Source of the DNA: Flavobacteriaceae bacterium
GTDB taxonomy: Bacteria; Bacteroidota; Bacteroidia; Flavobacteriales; Flavobacteriaceae
Assembly: GCA_021648265.1 (NCBI GenBank)
Contig: JAKITD010000004.1
Coordinates: forward strand, 1-64,000
Direction: 5' to 3'
Length of the DNA: 64,000 nt
Shown: positions 8,816 through 16,458 of the stretch, piece by piece
Numbering within the stretch: the stretch's first letter is position 1
How the letters are laid out: the number at the start of each line of letters is the position of its first letter
Program-made: the position numbers and the translations under genes
Notes under the pieces: model-generated
What the model was told of the DNA's origin: nothing
Databases searched by the model: none
What the model saw: only the letters and a program-made list of their open reading frames with translations

Positions 8816-9427
8816 ATGGCAAAAACAAAAGATTCAAATACAGAAGGTAACATACTAGCCTCTGCAGAAAACATATTCCAGTCAAAAGGAATGGATGGTG
8901 CACGTATGCAAGAGATAGCAGATAAAGCAGGAATTAATAAAGCAATGCTTCATTATTATTATCGCAGTAAGCAATTGCTTTTTGAAGCGGTATTTAATAA
9001 AGCTTTTTCCTTATTGGCTCCTCAATTAAATGTTATTTTAAATGATGATTCTACCATTGAAGATAAGATTAAAAACTTCACTTCAAGTTATATTTCATTT
9101 ATAATGAAGCATCCTTACTTACCAAGTTTTATTCTTCAGGAATTAAATAGAAATCCAAAATTTGCAAAAAAACTCCAAGAAAATCAAAACTTTCCGAATT
9201 TAGAAAAGTTTAAAAATCAGGTGAATTTAGAAATTGAAAAAGGAATTTTAAAACCCATTAAAGGGGAACAATTGTTTATTAATGTTTTGGCTTTAAGTAT
9301 TTTTCCTTTTGTTGCATCACCTTTAATAAAAATTTTCTTGAAATCTTCAGAGAAAGAATATAAACAATTAATGAAAGATCGAAAAACCGACGTTTCCGAT
9401 TTCATTATTAAATCCATAAAAGCATAG
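8816..9427 (+). CDS. TetR/AcrR-family transcriptional regulator
   Basis: A 203-residue regulator starting MAKTKDSNTEG. The track's 8756 start would place coding sequence over the promoter and operator. The N-terminal helix-turn-helix is clear: ILASAENIFQSKGMDGARMQ, then EIADKAGINKAMLHYYYRSK at about residues 33-52. The C-terminal ligand domain is variable, as usual. It heads the efflux operon: tolC-like starts two bases after its stop and the rest follow in the same direction to 17580. It very likely represses its own promoter until an effector binds. The effector is unknown. Confidence 0.9.
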   Translation: MAKTKDSNTEGNILASAENIFQSKGMDGARMQEIADKAGINKAMLHYYYRSKQLLFEAVFNKAFSLLAPQLNVILNDDSTIEDKIKNFTSSYISFIMKHPYLPSFILQELNRNPKFAKKLQENQNFPNLEKFKNQVNLEIEKGILKPIKGEQLFINVLALSIFPFVASPLIKIFLKSSEKEYKQLMKDRKTDVSDFIIKSIKA

Positions 9428-9429
9428 TT

Positions 9430-10680
9430 ATGAAAAAAGGAATTCTATACTTAATTTTTTTAACTACCTCCCTACTTTGGTCACAACAGCAAATTAGCTT
9501 AACTGATTGCTATAATTTGGTAGATATAAATTATCCATTAGCCAAACAATCTTCTTTATTAGAAGAGAGAAATACTTTAGAATTAGAGGTAATTGACAAA
9601 GAAAAACTTCCTCAACTAGACTTCAACGCACAGGCTACTTATCAATCGGATGTGATTAATATTCCCATTCCAAATTCAGGTATTGAACCTCCAAATAACG
9701 ACCAATATCGTGCGACTTTATCGGTGAATCAATTAATTTATGCAGGTGGAGCCATTAATGCTAATTACAAATTAAAGCAGGCTTCATTAAACACCCAGCA
9801 AAAACAGGTAGAGGTTAATTTGTACCAATTAAAAAAACAAGTGAATCAAATTTATTTCTCTATTCTTTTAGTTCAAGAAAAAAACGGGTTATTAAATAGT
9901 AAAAATGAAATGCTTCAAGCCAAGTTAAAGGAAGTAAAATCAGGTATTACAAACGGAATGGTCATTCCAACATCCGATAAAATTATTGAAGCAGAATTAT
10001 TAAAAATCGAACAGCAATTTTCTGAAATTAATCAAACTAAAAAATCACTCATCAATACTTTATCTTTATTAATTTCTGAAGATATTTCTGAATTAACTAC
10101 TTTTCAAAATCCCGAAATTTCAGTTCAGTTAAACTCAACGATCAACAGACCCGAATTGGAATTATTTCAGCTTAAAAAAGACGAAGTAACTTCTTCTGAA
10201 GAATTGATTTCTAAAAATAATTATCCTAAATTATTTGGCTTTGCTACGGGAGGTTATGGTAATCCAGGGTTGGACCCATTAGACAATTCATTTCAAGCAT
10301 TCTATACCGTGGGCGTAAAATTAAACTGGAGTGTTTTTGATTGGAATAGTACCAAAAAACAAAAACAAGCTATTTCAATTAACAAAGATATCATCGATAT
10401 AGAAGAGGAAACTTTTTCATTAAACACTCGAATTGAATTGAATCAATTAGAGAATGATATTCAGAAATATTCAGATTTTATTGAAACCGATTCTAAAATT
10501 ATTGCTTTAAGAAATGAAGTGCTGAAATCGGCAGCCTCGCAATTAAAAAATGGTGTCATCACTTCGTCTGCATACATTACCGAACTTACAAATTTGTATG
10601 AAGATAAAAACAACAAAACTACACACCAAATACAATTACAGCTTATAAAAGCTAATTATAACATTACAAAAGGAATTTAA
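9430..10680 (+). CDS. TolC-family outer membrane efflux protein
   Basis: A 416-residue protein with an N-terminal signal peptide (MKKGILYLIFLTTSLLWSQ) and two long coiled-coil halves typical of the outer-membrane channel family. Examples are LINTLSLLI after a helical repeat, and FDWNSTKKQKQAISI in the second half, a common TolC-like stretch. It would form the trimeric outer-membrane duct for the adaptor and ABC transporter encoded downstream. It is the second gene of the operon, two bases after tetR and two bases before the adaptor gene, which indicates translational coupling. Confidence 0.88.
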   Translation: MKKGILYLIFLTTSLLWSQQQISLTDCYNLVDINYPLAKQSSLLEERNTLELEVIDKEKLPQLDFNAQATYQSDVINIPIPNSGIEPPNNDQYRATLSVNQLIYAGGAINANYKLKQASLNTQQKQVEVNLYQLKKQVNQIYFSILLVQEKNGLLNSKNEMLQAKLKEVKSGITNGMVIPTSDKIIEAELLKIEQQFSEINQTKKSLINTLSLLISEDISELTTFQNPEISVQLNSTINRPELELFQLKKDEVTSSEELISKNNYPKLFGFATGGYGNPGLDPLDNSFQAFYTVGVKLNWSVFDWNSTKKQKQAISINKDIIDIEEETFSLNTRIELNQLENDIQKYSDFIETDSKIIALRNEVLKSAASQLKNGVITSSAYITELTNLYEDKNNKTTHQIQLQLIKANYNITKGI

Positions 10681-10681
10681 T

Positions 10682-11572
10682 ATGAAAAATTATAAATTAA
10701 TAGCTGCAACCTTACTTTTATCAACCTTGTTTTCTTGTAAAAATGGCGATAAAAAAGCAGATGGTTACGGAAATTTTGAAGCTACCGAAATCACAGTTTC
10801 AGCAGAAAATAACGGGAAGATTGTGCAATTTAATATTTCTGAAGGGCAAGAACTTAAAAAAGAAGCTTTTATTGGTTATATCGATACCATTCCGTTGGCA
10901 TTAAACCGTGAGCAACTTTTGGTGTCTAAACAAGTAGTGGCTTCAAAATCTAAAGGTGTGTTATCTCAAATCACCGTATTAAAATCAAGGTTAAAAACAG
11001 CTAACGTCAATAAAGTTAGGGCTCAGAATCTGATTAAAGACAATGCAGGAACTCAAAAACAATTGGACGATGTTAACGGAGATATTGATGTGCTTAAACA
11101 ACAAATTAGAAGTATCGAAATTCAAAATGCACCAGTGGTAAATGAATTAAAAAGTATCGATGTTCAATTGCTTCAAATTGAAGATAAAATTACAAAAAGT
11201 AAAATTATCAACCCTGTAAACGGAACCGTTTTAGTAAAATATGCAGAGCCTGATGAAATTACAGTTTTTGGAAAACCTTTATATAAAATAGCCGATTTAT
11301 CTACGATGCAATTACGTGTGTATGTAAGCGAACCACAACTTCCAAATATTAGAATAGGACAAGAGGTTACCGTTAAAATTGATTCGGGTGACGATATGAA
11401 ATCCTATACCGGAAAAATAAGTTGGATCGCTTCGGAAGCGGAATTTACACCTAAAATCATTCAAACAAAAGAAGAACGGGTAGCTTTGGTATATGCAGTA
11501 AAAATAGATGTGAAAAACGACGGAAGCTTAAAAATTGGAATGCCTGCAGAGATGTGGATTAATGTTAAGTAG
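10682..11572 (+). CDS. HlyD-family periplasmic adaptor lipoprotein
   Basis: A 296-residue membrane-fusion protein. It has a lipoprotein signal (LLLSTLFSCKNG, with lipid-accepting Cys at about residue 19). A biotinyl-lipoyl half-motif follows: EATEITVSAENNGKIVQFNI and SEGQELKKEAFIGYID. A coiled-coil hairpin around residues 70-170 and the beta-barrel part (SKIINPVNGTVLVKYAEPDE, then KIADLSTMQLRVYV) complete the fold. This matches YbhG-type adaptors that pair with the YbhFSR ABC-2 exporter. It bridges the inner-membrane permeases (15253, 16459) and the TolC-like protein (9430). Confidence 0.9.
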   Translation: MKNYKLIAATLLLSTLFSCKNGDKKADGYGNFEATEITVSAENNGKIVQFNISEGQELKKEAFIGYIDTIPLALNREQLLVSKQVVASKSKGVLSQITVLKSRLKTANVNKVRAQNLIKDNAGTQKQLDDVNGDIDVLKQQIRSIEIQNAPVVNELKSIDVQLLQIEDKITKSKIINPVNGTVLVKYAEPDEITVFGKPLYKIADLSTMQLRVYVSEPQLPNIRIGQEVTVKIDSGDDMKSYTGKISWIASEAEFTPKIIQTKEERVALVYAVKIDVKNDGSLKIGMPAEMWINVK

Positions 11573-11598
11573 ATAGTAATTAAAAATAATAAAATATT

Positions 11599-11889
11599 AT
11601 GAAAATGAATTTAAAAAAAATACATCAGGAAGATAAGGATATTCAAACAAAGCTTCTTCGTACAGTTGAAGAAGGTAAAGTTGTTTCATTACAAATTAAA
11701 AAAGGTAAAGTTTTAGAAGAACACGTAAGTAAAACGCCAGCAATTCTTATCTGCATAAGTGGAAAAGCACTTTACGAAGAAGAATCAAGAGAAATTAAAT
11801 TAAAAAAAGGTTCTTACGTAATGATTGAGCCAAATATTAAACACAAAGTTACTGCAATAAAAAAAAGTAACTTTATTCTAATCAAATAA
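11599..11889 (+). CDS. Small cupin-domain protein
   Basis: A 96-residue protein with a single cupin barrel. The second cupin block reads GSYVMIEPNIKHKVTA, with the conserved Pro-x-x-x-His arrangement. The first block KGKVLEEHVSKTPAILICI retains one histidine. No signal peptide, so cytoplasmic. It may bind a metal or a small molecule, but the ligand is unknown. It is the first of four genes placed between the adaptor and the ATPase genes of the exporter, all in the same direction with short gaps (26 bases before, 11 after). Confidence 0.75.
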   Translation: MKMNLKKIHQEDKDIQTKLLRTVEEGKVVSLQIKKGKVLEEHVSKTPAILICISGKALYEEESREIKLKKGSYVMIEPNIKHKVTAIKKSNFILIK

Positions 11890-11900
11890 ATAAAATTAAA

Positions 11901-12455
11901 ATGTACAAAAAATTATTAGTAAGCATTAGCATTCTTTCTTTACTTGCAAGTTGTAATCAGTCTAATAAAGAGAAGAAAACAGATGCATACCAAGATTCCG
12001 GAAAGGCGGTTATTGCTCAAACTGAAGCAATTCAAACAAAAGATGGATATGCATTAATGAAAGAGAATTGTTATGTATGTCATAATCCGGAAGCAGTTTC
12101 ACATGATACTATTATTGCACCTCCTTTTAAGGCTGTAAAAATGCATTATATGAATAGTTACGACGCTAAAGAAAGTTTTGTAACTGCTATGGTGAATTGG
12201 GTTCAAAACCCTTCCGAAGAAAAGGCATTAATGAAAGGTGCGGTAACTAAATTTAAAGTAATGCCTCCACTCCCATTGGAAACTTCAGAAATTGAAAAAA
12301 TTGCTACTTACATCTACGATAATGATGTAGAAGAACCTATTTGGATGAAAGAACATATGAAAGAAATGAAAGGAAAAGGAATGATGAATGGCAACGGAAT
12401 GGGAAAAGGCAAAGGAAACAATAAAGGAATGAAAAAAGTTAATCAATTAAAATAA
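11901..12455 (+). CDS. Cytochrome c-type lipoprotein
   Basis: A 184-residue protein with a lipoprotein signal (SILSLLASCNQSN). One haem c attachment site reads ENCYVCHNPEAVSH (CxxCH, about residues 53-57). A likely distal methionine lies in FKVMPPLPLETSEIEKIATY, typical of small class I cytochromes. The tail is unusually rich in Lys, Gly and Met (MKGKGMMNGNGMGKGKGNNK), which could bind metal, though this is inference. It probably sits in the periplasm on a lipid anchor and carries electrons. Its place inside an efflux operon suggests a role in the same stress response. Confidence 0.8.
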   Translation: MYKKLLVSISILSLLASCNQSNKEKKTDAYQDSGKAVIAQTEAIQTKDGYALMKENCYVCHNPEAVSHDTIIAPPFKAVKMHYMNSYDAKESFVTAMVNWVQNPSEEKALMKGAVTKFKVMPPLPLETSEIEKIATYIYDNDVEEPIWMKEHMKEMKGKGMMNGNGMGKGKGNNKGMKKVNQLK

Positions 12456-12459
12456 TAAC

Positions 12460-12942
12460 ATGAAAAAAATTAGTAAATTAATCACGATTGTAGCAATCAC
12501 ATTATCTATCACCTCTTGTGGAAATACTTCTGAAAAGAAAGAAAGTAAAAAGGAAACAATTGAAGAAACAAAAGTTGTTGATAAAACGGAAGCAGAACAA
12601 CATGATAGCGACGAAGAACTAACTCTAAACGATGGTAAACGTTGGGAAGCAAACCCAGAAACAACCCAAGGTGTTAAACAACTACAAATGCAATTACAAG
12701 GTTTTTCAGATAAAGAATCTGTAGAGGCTTATGCAACTTTAACAAAAGAACTGGAAGAAACTTTTGCCGAAATATTCGCAAAATGTACGATGAAAGGAGA
12801 AGCTCACAATCAGCTTCACAATTTTCTAAAACCTATGTTAGATCTTTTTGATGGTATGAAGTCGGGAGATCTAAACAACTGTAAAAAAAGTTATGATATT
12901 TTAAACAAACATTTAACTCTTTATAAAGAGTATTTTATTTAA
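12460..12942 (+). CDS. Uncharacterised lipoprotein
   Basis: A 160-residue protein with a lipoprotein signal (TIVAITLSITSCGNTSEKKE). A charged, probably unstructured linker (Lys/Glu-rich, residues 25-60) is followed by a helical domain from about EANPETTQGVKQLQMQLQGF to the end. The domain carries two cysteines (FAKCTMKGEAH and LNNCKKSYDI) and several histidines, compatible with a four-helix bundle that could bind metal. I do not recognise a named family. It starts four bases after the cytochrome gene, so the two are likely co-translated and may work together. Confidence 0.7.
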   Translation: MKKISKLITIVAITLSITSCGNTSEKKESKKETIEETKVVDKTEAEQHDSDEELTLNDGKRWEANPETTQGVKQLQMQLQGFSDKESVEAYATLTKELEETFAEIFAKCTMKGEAHNQLHNFLKPMLDLFDGMKSGDLNNCKKSYDILNKHLTLYKEYFI

Positions 12943-12943
12943 G

Positions 12944-13339
12944 ATGTCGAACACAAAAAAAATACATTATTTAACCACTATTGCCGCATTTATAGCATTA
13001 TTTATTGGTGCAATGTCAGTATTTGCAGGTACAAAAGTATTGCTGGGCATAGATACAAAAACCTACACTACTTTAATTTGGTTGCTTGCTTATAATGTGT
13101 TTTTTGGAGTTATTTCAATAGGTGTTGCTTTTCTAATTTTAAAGAATAAACTGCTAGCGAAACTTGCAACTTATTTTGTTTTAGCAAGCCATTTTGTAGT
13201 TTTTCTATATCTGAAATTTGTTAGTGAAATTGTTGCTTCAGAAAGTATCAAAGCAATGTTATTTAGAATTTCAATTTGGATCATCATTGTGGTTTTATCA
13301 ATTATAATTCCGAATTATTTAATTAAAAAAATAAACTGA
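12944..13339 (+). CDS. Small four-helix membrane protein
   Basis: A 131-residue hydrophobic protein with four predicted membrane segments: TTIAAFIALFIGAMSVFAG, LIWLLAYNVFFGVISIGVAF, LATYFVLASHFVVFLYLKF and ISIWIIIVVLSIIIPNYLI. It begins one base after the lipoprotein stop and ends just before the TTG start of the first ATPase gene. No catalytic motif is seen. It is likely an inner-membrane partner of the cytochrome and lipoprotein, but that is inferred only from gene order. Confidence 0.7.
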   Translation: MSNTKKIHYLTTIAAFIALFIGAMSVFAGTKVLLGIDTKTYTTLIWLLAYNVFFGVISIGVAFLILKNKLLAKLATYFVLASHFVVFLYLKFVSEIVASESIKAMLFRISIWIIIVVLSIIIPNYLIKKIN

Positions 13340-13340
13340 T

Positions 13341-14243
13341 TTGAGTATTTCCGTACAACATATAAGTAAATCGTTTAAAGATGTAGCTGCCTTAAAAGAC
13401 ATTTCTTTTGAAGTAAAGGAGGGAGAACTATTCGGACTTATTGGTCCAGATGGTGCAGGAAAAACTACCCTATTCAGAGTATTAACCACACTCCTATTTG
13501 CTGATAAAGGTGTTGCAACTGTTGCTAATTACGATGTGGTGGAAGATTATAAAGCTATTCGTCATTCAGTGGGCTATATGCCAGGGAAATTTTCTTTGTA
13601 TCAAGATTTAACAGTAGAAGAAAATCTTACTTTTTTCGCAACTATTTTTGGTACTACCATAGAAGAAAATTACGATTTAATTAAAGAAATTTATGTTCAG
13701 ATAGAACCTTTTAAAAACCGTAGAGCAGGAGATTTATCTGGAGGAATGAAACAGAAATTAGCTTTGAGTTGTGCCTTGATACATAAACCTAAAGTATTAT
13801 TTTTAGATGAACCAACCACGGGTGTAGATCCTGTTTCAAGAAAGGAATTTTGGGAAATGTTAAAACGACTTCAGAAAAAAGGAATTACCATTTTGGTTTC
13901 CACTCCTTATATGGACGAAGCTGCACTTTGCGACCGAATTGCATTGATACAAGATGGTGAAATTTTAGAAATAGACACTCCAAAATCCATTGTCAATAAA
14001 TTTCCGAAAGTTCTTTACAATGTAAAAGCAGCAAATATGTATCAATTAATCAGAAGTTTAAAAGAATACCAACATCAATACAGTGTGTATCCTTTTGGAG
14101 AATTTGTTCATTATACAGATCAACGAAACGATTTTAATCCTGAAGTATTAATTAATTATTTAAAAGAAAAGAATTTAAAAGAAATAACAATTACTGAAAC
14201 ATCTCCAACTATTGAAGATGTTTTTATGGAATTGGCGAGGTAA
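13341..14243 (+). CDS. ABC exporter ATPase, YbhF N-half type
   Basis: A 300-residue ATPase. Walker A is FGLIGPDGAGKTTLFRVL (about residues 33-50), the signature LSGGMKQKLALSCALIH, and Walker B VLFLDEPTTGVDP. The GPDGAGKTT and LSGGMKQK forms match the first half of YbhF/YhiI-type double ATPases. It uses a TTG start at 13341, two bases after the preceding stop. No ATG in frame lies near. It would pair with the second ATPase (14318) to drive the two ABC-2 permeases. The substrate is unknown; the class often exports drugs or organic cations. Confidence 0.9.
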   Translation: MSISVQHISKSFKDVAALKDISFEVKEGELFGLIGPDGAGKTTLFRVLTTLLFADKGVATVANYDVVEDYKAIRHSVGYMPGKFSLYQDLTVEENLTFFATIFGTTIEENYDLIKEIYVQIEPFKNRRAGDLSGGMKQKLALSCALIHKPKVLFLDEPTTGVDPVSRKEFWEMLKRLQKKGITILVSTPYMDEAALCDRIALIQDGEILEIDTPKSIVNKFPKVLYNVKAANMYQLIRSLKEYQHQYSVYPFGEFVHYTDQRNDFNPEVLINYLKEKNLKEITITETSPTIEDVFMELAR

Positions 14244-14295
14244 TATTTAACTAACTCTTTTAGGATTCAAAACCTCAGAAGAGTTAAAAAAGAGA

Positions 14296-14313
14296 TTCCT
14301 GCCTTCGCAGGAA
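14296..14313. repeat. Hairpin repeat abutting a start codon
   Basis: Perfect 7-bp arms TTCCTGC and GCAGGAA around a CTTC loop, ending four bases before the ATG of the second ATPase. A near copy precedes the start at 15253. Confidence 0.8.
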
Positions 14314-14317
14314 ATTT

Positions 14318-15046
14318 ATGAAAAAAGAAAACGTAATAGAAGCAACCAACCTTACCAAAACATTTGGTGATTTTACCGCAGTGGATGCCATTACCTTTGA
14401 GGTGAAAAAAGGAGAGATTTTCGGATTTCTGGGTGCGAATGGAGCTGGAAAGACTACGGCAATGAAAATGCTGATTGGTATTTCAATTCCTTCAGATGGG
14501 AAAGCGACTGTTGCAGGTTTCGATGTTTCTTCACATCCTGAAGATATTAAGAAAAATATTGGCTACATGAGCCAGAAGTTTGCTTTATACGATGATTTAA
14601 CCGTAAGAGAAAACATTACTTTTTTTGGTGGAATTTATGGTTTGAAACGTTCACAGATTAAAATTAAATCGGAAGAATTAATAACAAATTTAGGTTTACA
14701 AGAAGTGGAAAACGACTTGGTGGGTTCACTCCCATTGGGCTGGAAACAAAAAATAGCTTTTTCGGTGGCTCTGTTACACAATCCAAAGATCATTTTTTTA
14801 GATGAACCTACAGGCGGAGTAGATCCAATAACTAGAAGACAATTCTGGGAAATGATTTATCAAACCGCCCACGAAGGAACTACCGTTTTTGTAACCACAC
14901 ATTATATGGATGAAGCAGAATATTGCGATCGGGTTTCTATAATGGTAAACGGGAAAATTGAAGCATTGGATACACCCAAAAAATTAAAAGAACAGTTTGA
15001 AGTAGATAACATGAACGATGTGTTTTTGAAATTGGCTAGAGGGTAA
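14318..15046 (+). CDS. ABC exporter ATPase, YbhF C-half type
   Basis: A 242-residue ATPase. Walker A GFLGANGAGKTTAMKMLIG, Walker B IIFLDEPTGGVDP and H-loop VFVTTHYMDEAEYCDR are intact. The signature is degenerate: SLPLGWKQKIAF instead of LSGGQ. That is a known trait of the second half of YbhF-like fused ATPases, so here the fusion is encoded by two genes. It starts right after a hairpin repeat (14296-14313), which may mask or shape its ribosome site. It is part of the same operon. Confidence 0.9.
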   Translation: MKKENVIEATNLTKTFGDFTAVDAITFEVKKGEIFGFLGANGAGKTTAMKMLIGISIPSDGKATVAGFDVSSHPEDIKKNIGYMSQKFALYDDLTVRENITFFGGIYGLKRSQIKIKSEELITNLGLQEVENDLVGSLPLGWKQKIAFSVALLHNPKIIFLDEPTGGVDPITRRQFWEMIYQTAHEGTTVFVTTHYMDEAEYCDRVSIMVNGKIEALDTPKKLKEQFEVDNMNDVFLKLARG

Positions 15047-15049
15047 AAA

Positions 15050-15229
15050 GATGGAAGACAGGAAGACCGAAGATAGCTAGAATTTGTGTTCTAATAAAGA
15101 AAAGGGAGTAAAGAAAAAAGAAGAGAGAATGATGGAAGATTGAATAATCTGTGATAAATCTGTATAATCAGTGTTATCTGTGTTCTATAAAATATAAAGA
15201 GATTAGTAAAAAATAGTGTTTAAAAAAGA
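15050..15229. other. Noncoding spacer with degenerate repeats
   Basis: The 205-base gap between the second ATPase and the first permease gene contains no ORF. At about 15150-15190 it holds degenerate copies of an ATCTGTGATAAATCTGT-type sequence commonly scattered in Bacteroidota genomes. It ends in the hairpin at 15230-15247. Confidence 0.5.
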
Positions 15230-15247
15230 TTCCTGCCTTCGCAAGAA
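15230..15247. repeat. Hairpin repeat near a start codon (copy 2)
   Basis: TTCCTGC and GCAAGAA arms (one mismatch) around CTTC, five bases before the ATG at 15253. It is the same repeat as at 14296-14313. Confidence 0.7.
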
Positions 15248-15252
15248 ATGAT

Positions 15253-16359
15253 ATGAAAAGATTTATAGGTTTTATAAGAAAAGAGTTTTACCACATCTTC
15301 CGAGATAAGCGTTCCTTGTTTATTTTGTTTGGGATGCCTATTGCTCAGATTATGCTTTTCGGATTTGCAATTACCAACGAAATTAATAATGTGGACATTG
15401 CTATTTTCGATAAGTCAAAGGATGCAACTACCCAAGAAATCATCAATAAAATTACAGCTTCCAAATACTTCAGTAATAAACAACTCATTCAAAATGAAAA
15501 AGAAATAGAAGCAGTTTTCAAAAAAGGGAAAGTAAAAGCAGTATTGGTTTTTGAAAAAGATTTTAGTAAAAAACTAGTAAAAGAAAACAAAGCCACCATT
15601 CAGATTATCACCGATGCTACCGATCCAAATACTGCAAATACGATTAGTAATTACACCAATTCAATTTTAAAAAAATACCAACAAGAGATTAATAAAGACA
15701 TCAAAATTGCCTATCAAATAATTCCTGAAACTCGAATGGTTTACAATCCGGAATTAAAAAGTGTTTTTATGTTTGTTCCTGGTGTGATGACGATAATTTT
15801 AATGTTGGTTTCGGCGATGATGACTTCCATTTCTATCACCAGAGAAAAGGAGTTAGGAACGATGGAAATCCTTTTGGTTTCGCCAATTAAACCCGCACAA
15901 GTGATTATAGGTAAGGTATTCCCGTATATATTCTTATCGGTTATAAACGCTATTGTAATTATACTATTAAGCATATTTGTTTTTAAAATGCCCGTACAAG
16001 GAAGTTTCTTTTTACTAGGGTTTGAAAGTGTTTTATTTATCGTAAACGCTCTTTCTTTAGGAATTTTAATTTCCACCATTTCAGAAACACAACAAACCGC
16101 CATGATGATTTCCTTAATGGGATTAATGCTTCCGGTGATTTTATTATCTGGATTTATATTCCCGATTTCGAGTATGCCTTTTCCGCTGCAAGTGATAAGT
16201 AATATCATTCCTGCAAAATGGTTTATTATTATTTTAAAAGGAATTATGTTGAAAGGAGTTGGTATTTCATTTATATGGAAAGAAACATTGATATTAATAG
16301 GAATGACCCTGTTTTTCATGGGATTAAGTATTAAAAAATATAAAATTAGGTTAGAGTAA
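15253..16359 (+). CDS. ABC-2 type permease (YbhS/YbhR-like), first of two
   Basis: A 368-residue permease. One membrane helix lies near the N-terminus (RSLFILFGMPIAQIMLFGFA), then a large periplasmic domain (residues about 45-170), then five C-terminal helices from VFMFVPGVMTIILMLVSAMM onward. The family stretch ITREKELGTMEILLVSPIKP is present around residues 196-216, the coupling segment of ABC-2 exporters. It forms a heterodimer with the product at 16459 and uses the two ATPases upstream. Confidence 0.88.
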   Translation: MKRFIGFIRKEFYHIFRDKRSLFILFGMPIAQIMLFGFAITNEINNVDIAIFDKSKDATTQEIINKITASKYFSNKQLIQNEKEIEAVFKKGKVKAVLVFEKDFSKKLVKENKATIQIITDATDPNTANTISNYTNSILKKYQQEINKDIKIAYQIIPETRMVYNPELKSVFMFVPGVMTIILMLVSAMMTSISITREKELGTMEILLVSPIKPAQVIIGKVFPYIFLSVINAIVIILLSIFVFKMPVQGSFFLLGFESVLFIVNALSLGILISTISETQQTAMMISLMGLMLPVILLSGFIFPISSMPFPLQVISNIIPAKWFIIILKGIMLKGVGISFIWKETLILIGMTLFFMGLSIKKYKIRLE

Positions 16360-16407
16360 ATGAATGATTTAATGTTTGAATGATATAATGAAATTGACAT
16401 AATCAAA

Positions 16408-16436
16408 TCATTCATTCATTCATTCATTCATTCATT
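16408..16436. repeat. TCAT tetranucleotide microsatellite
   Basis: Seven and a quarter perfect copies of TCAT (29 bases) lie in the 99-base gap between the two permease genes, 22 bases before the TTG start at 16459. The stretch just upstream (AATGAATGATTTAATG) is partly its reverse complement, so a hairpin is possible. Confidence 0.95.
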
Positions 16437-16458
16437 AAAAAATTAAATAATTAATAAA

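Noticed and set aside
15741-16415. 224-residue minus-strand ORF over the first permease gene
   Set aside because: Shadow of a clear permease on the plus strand, with low-complexity composition.
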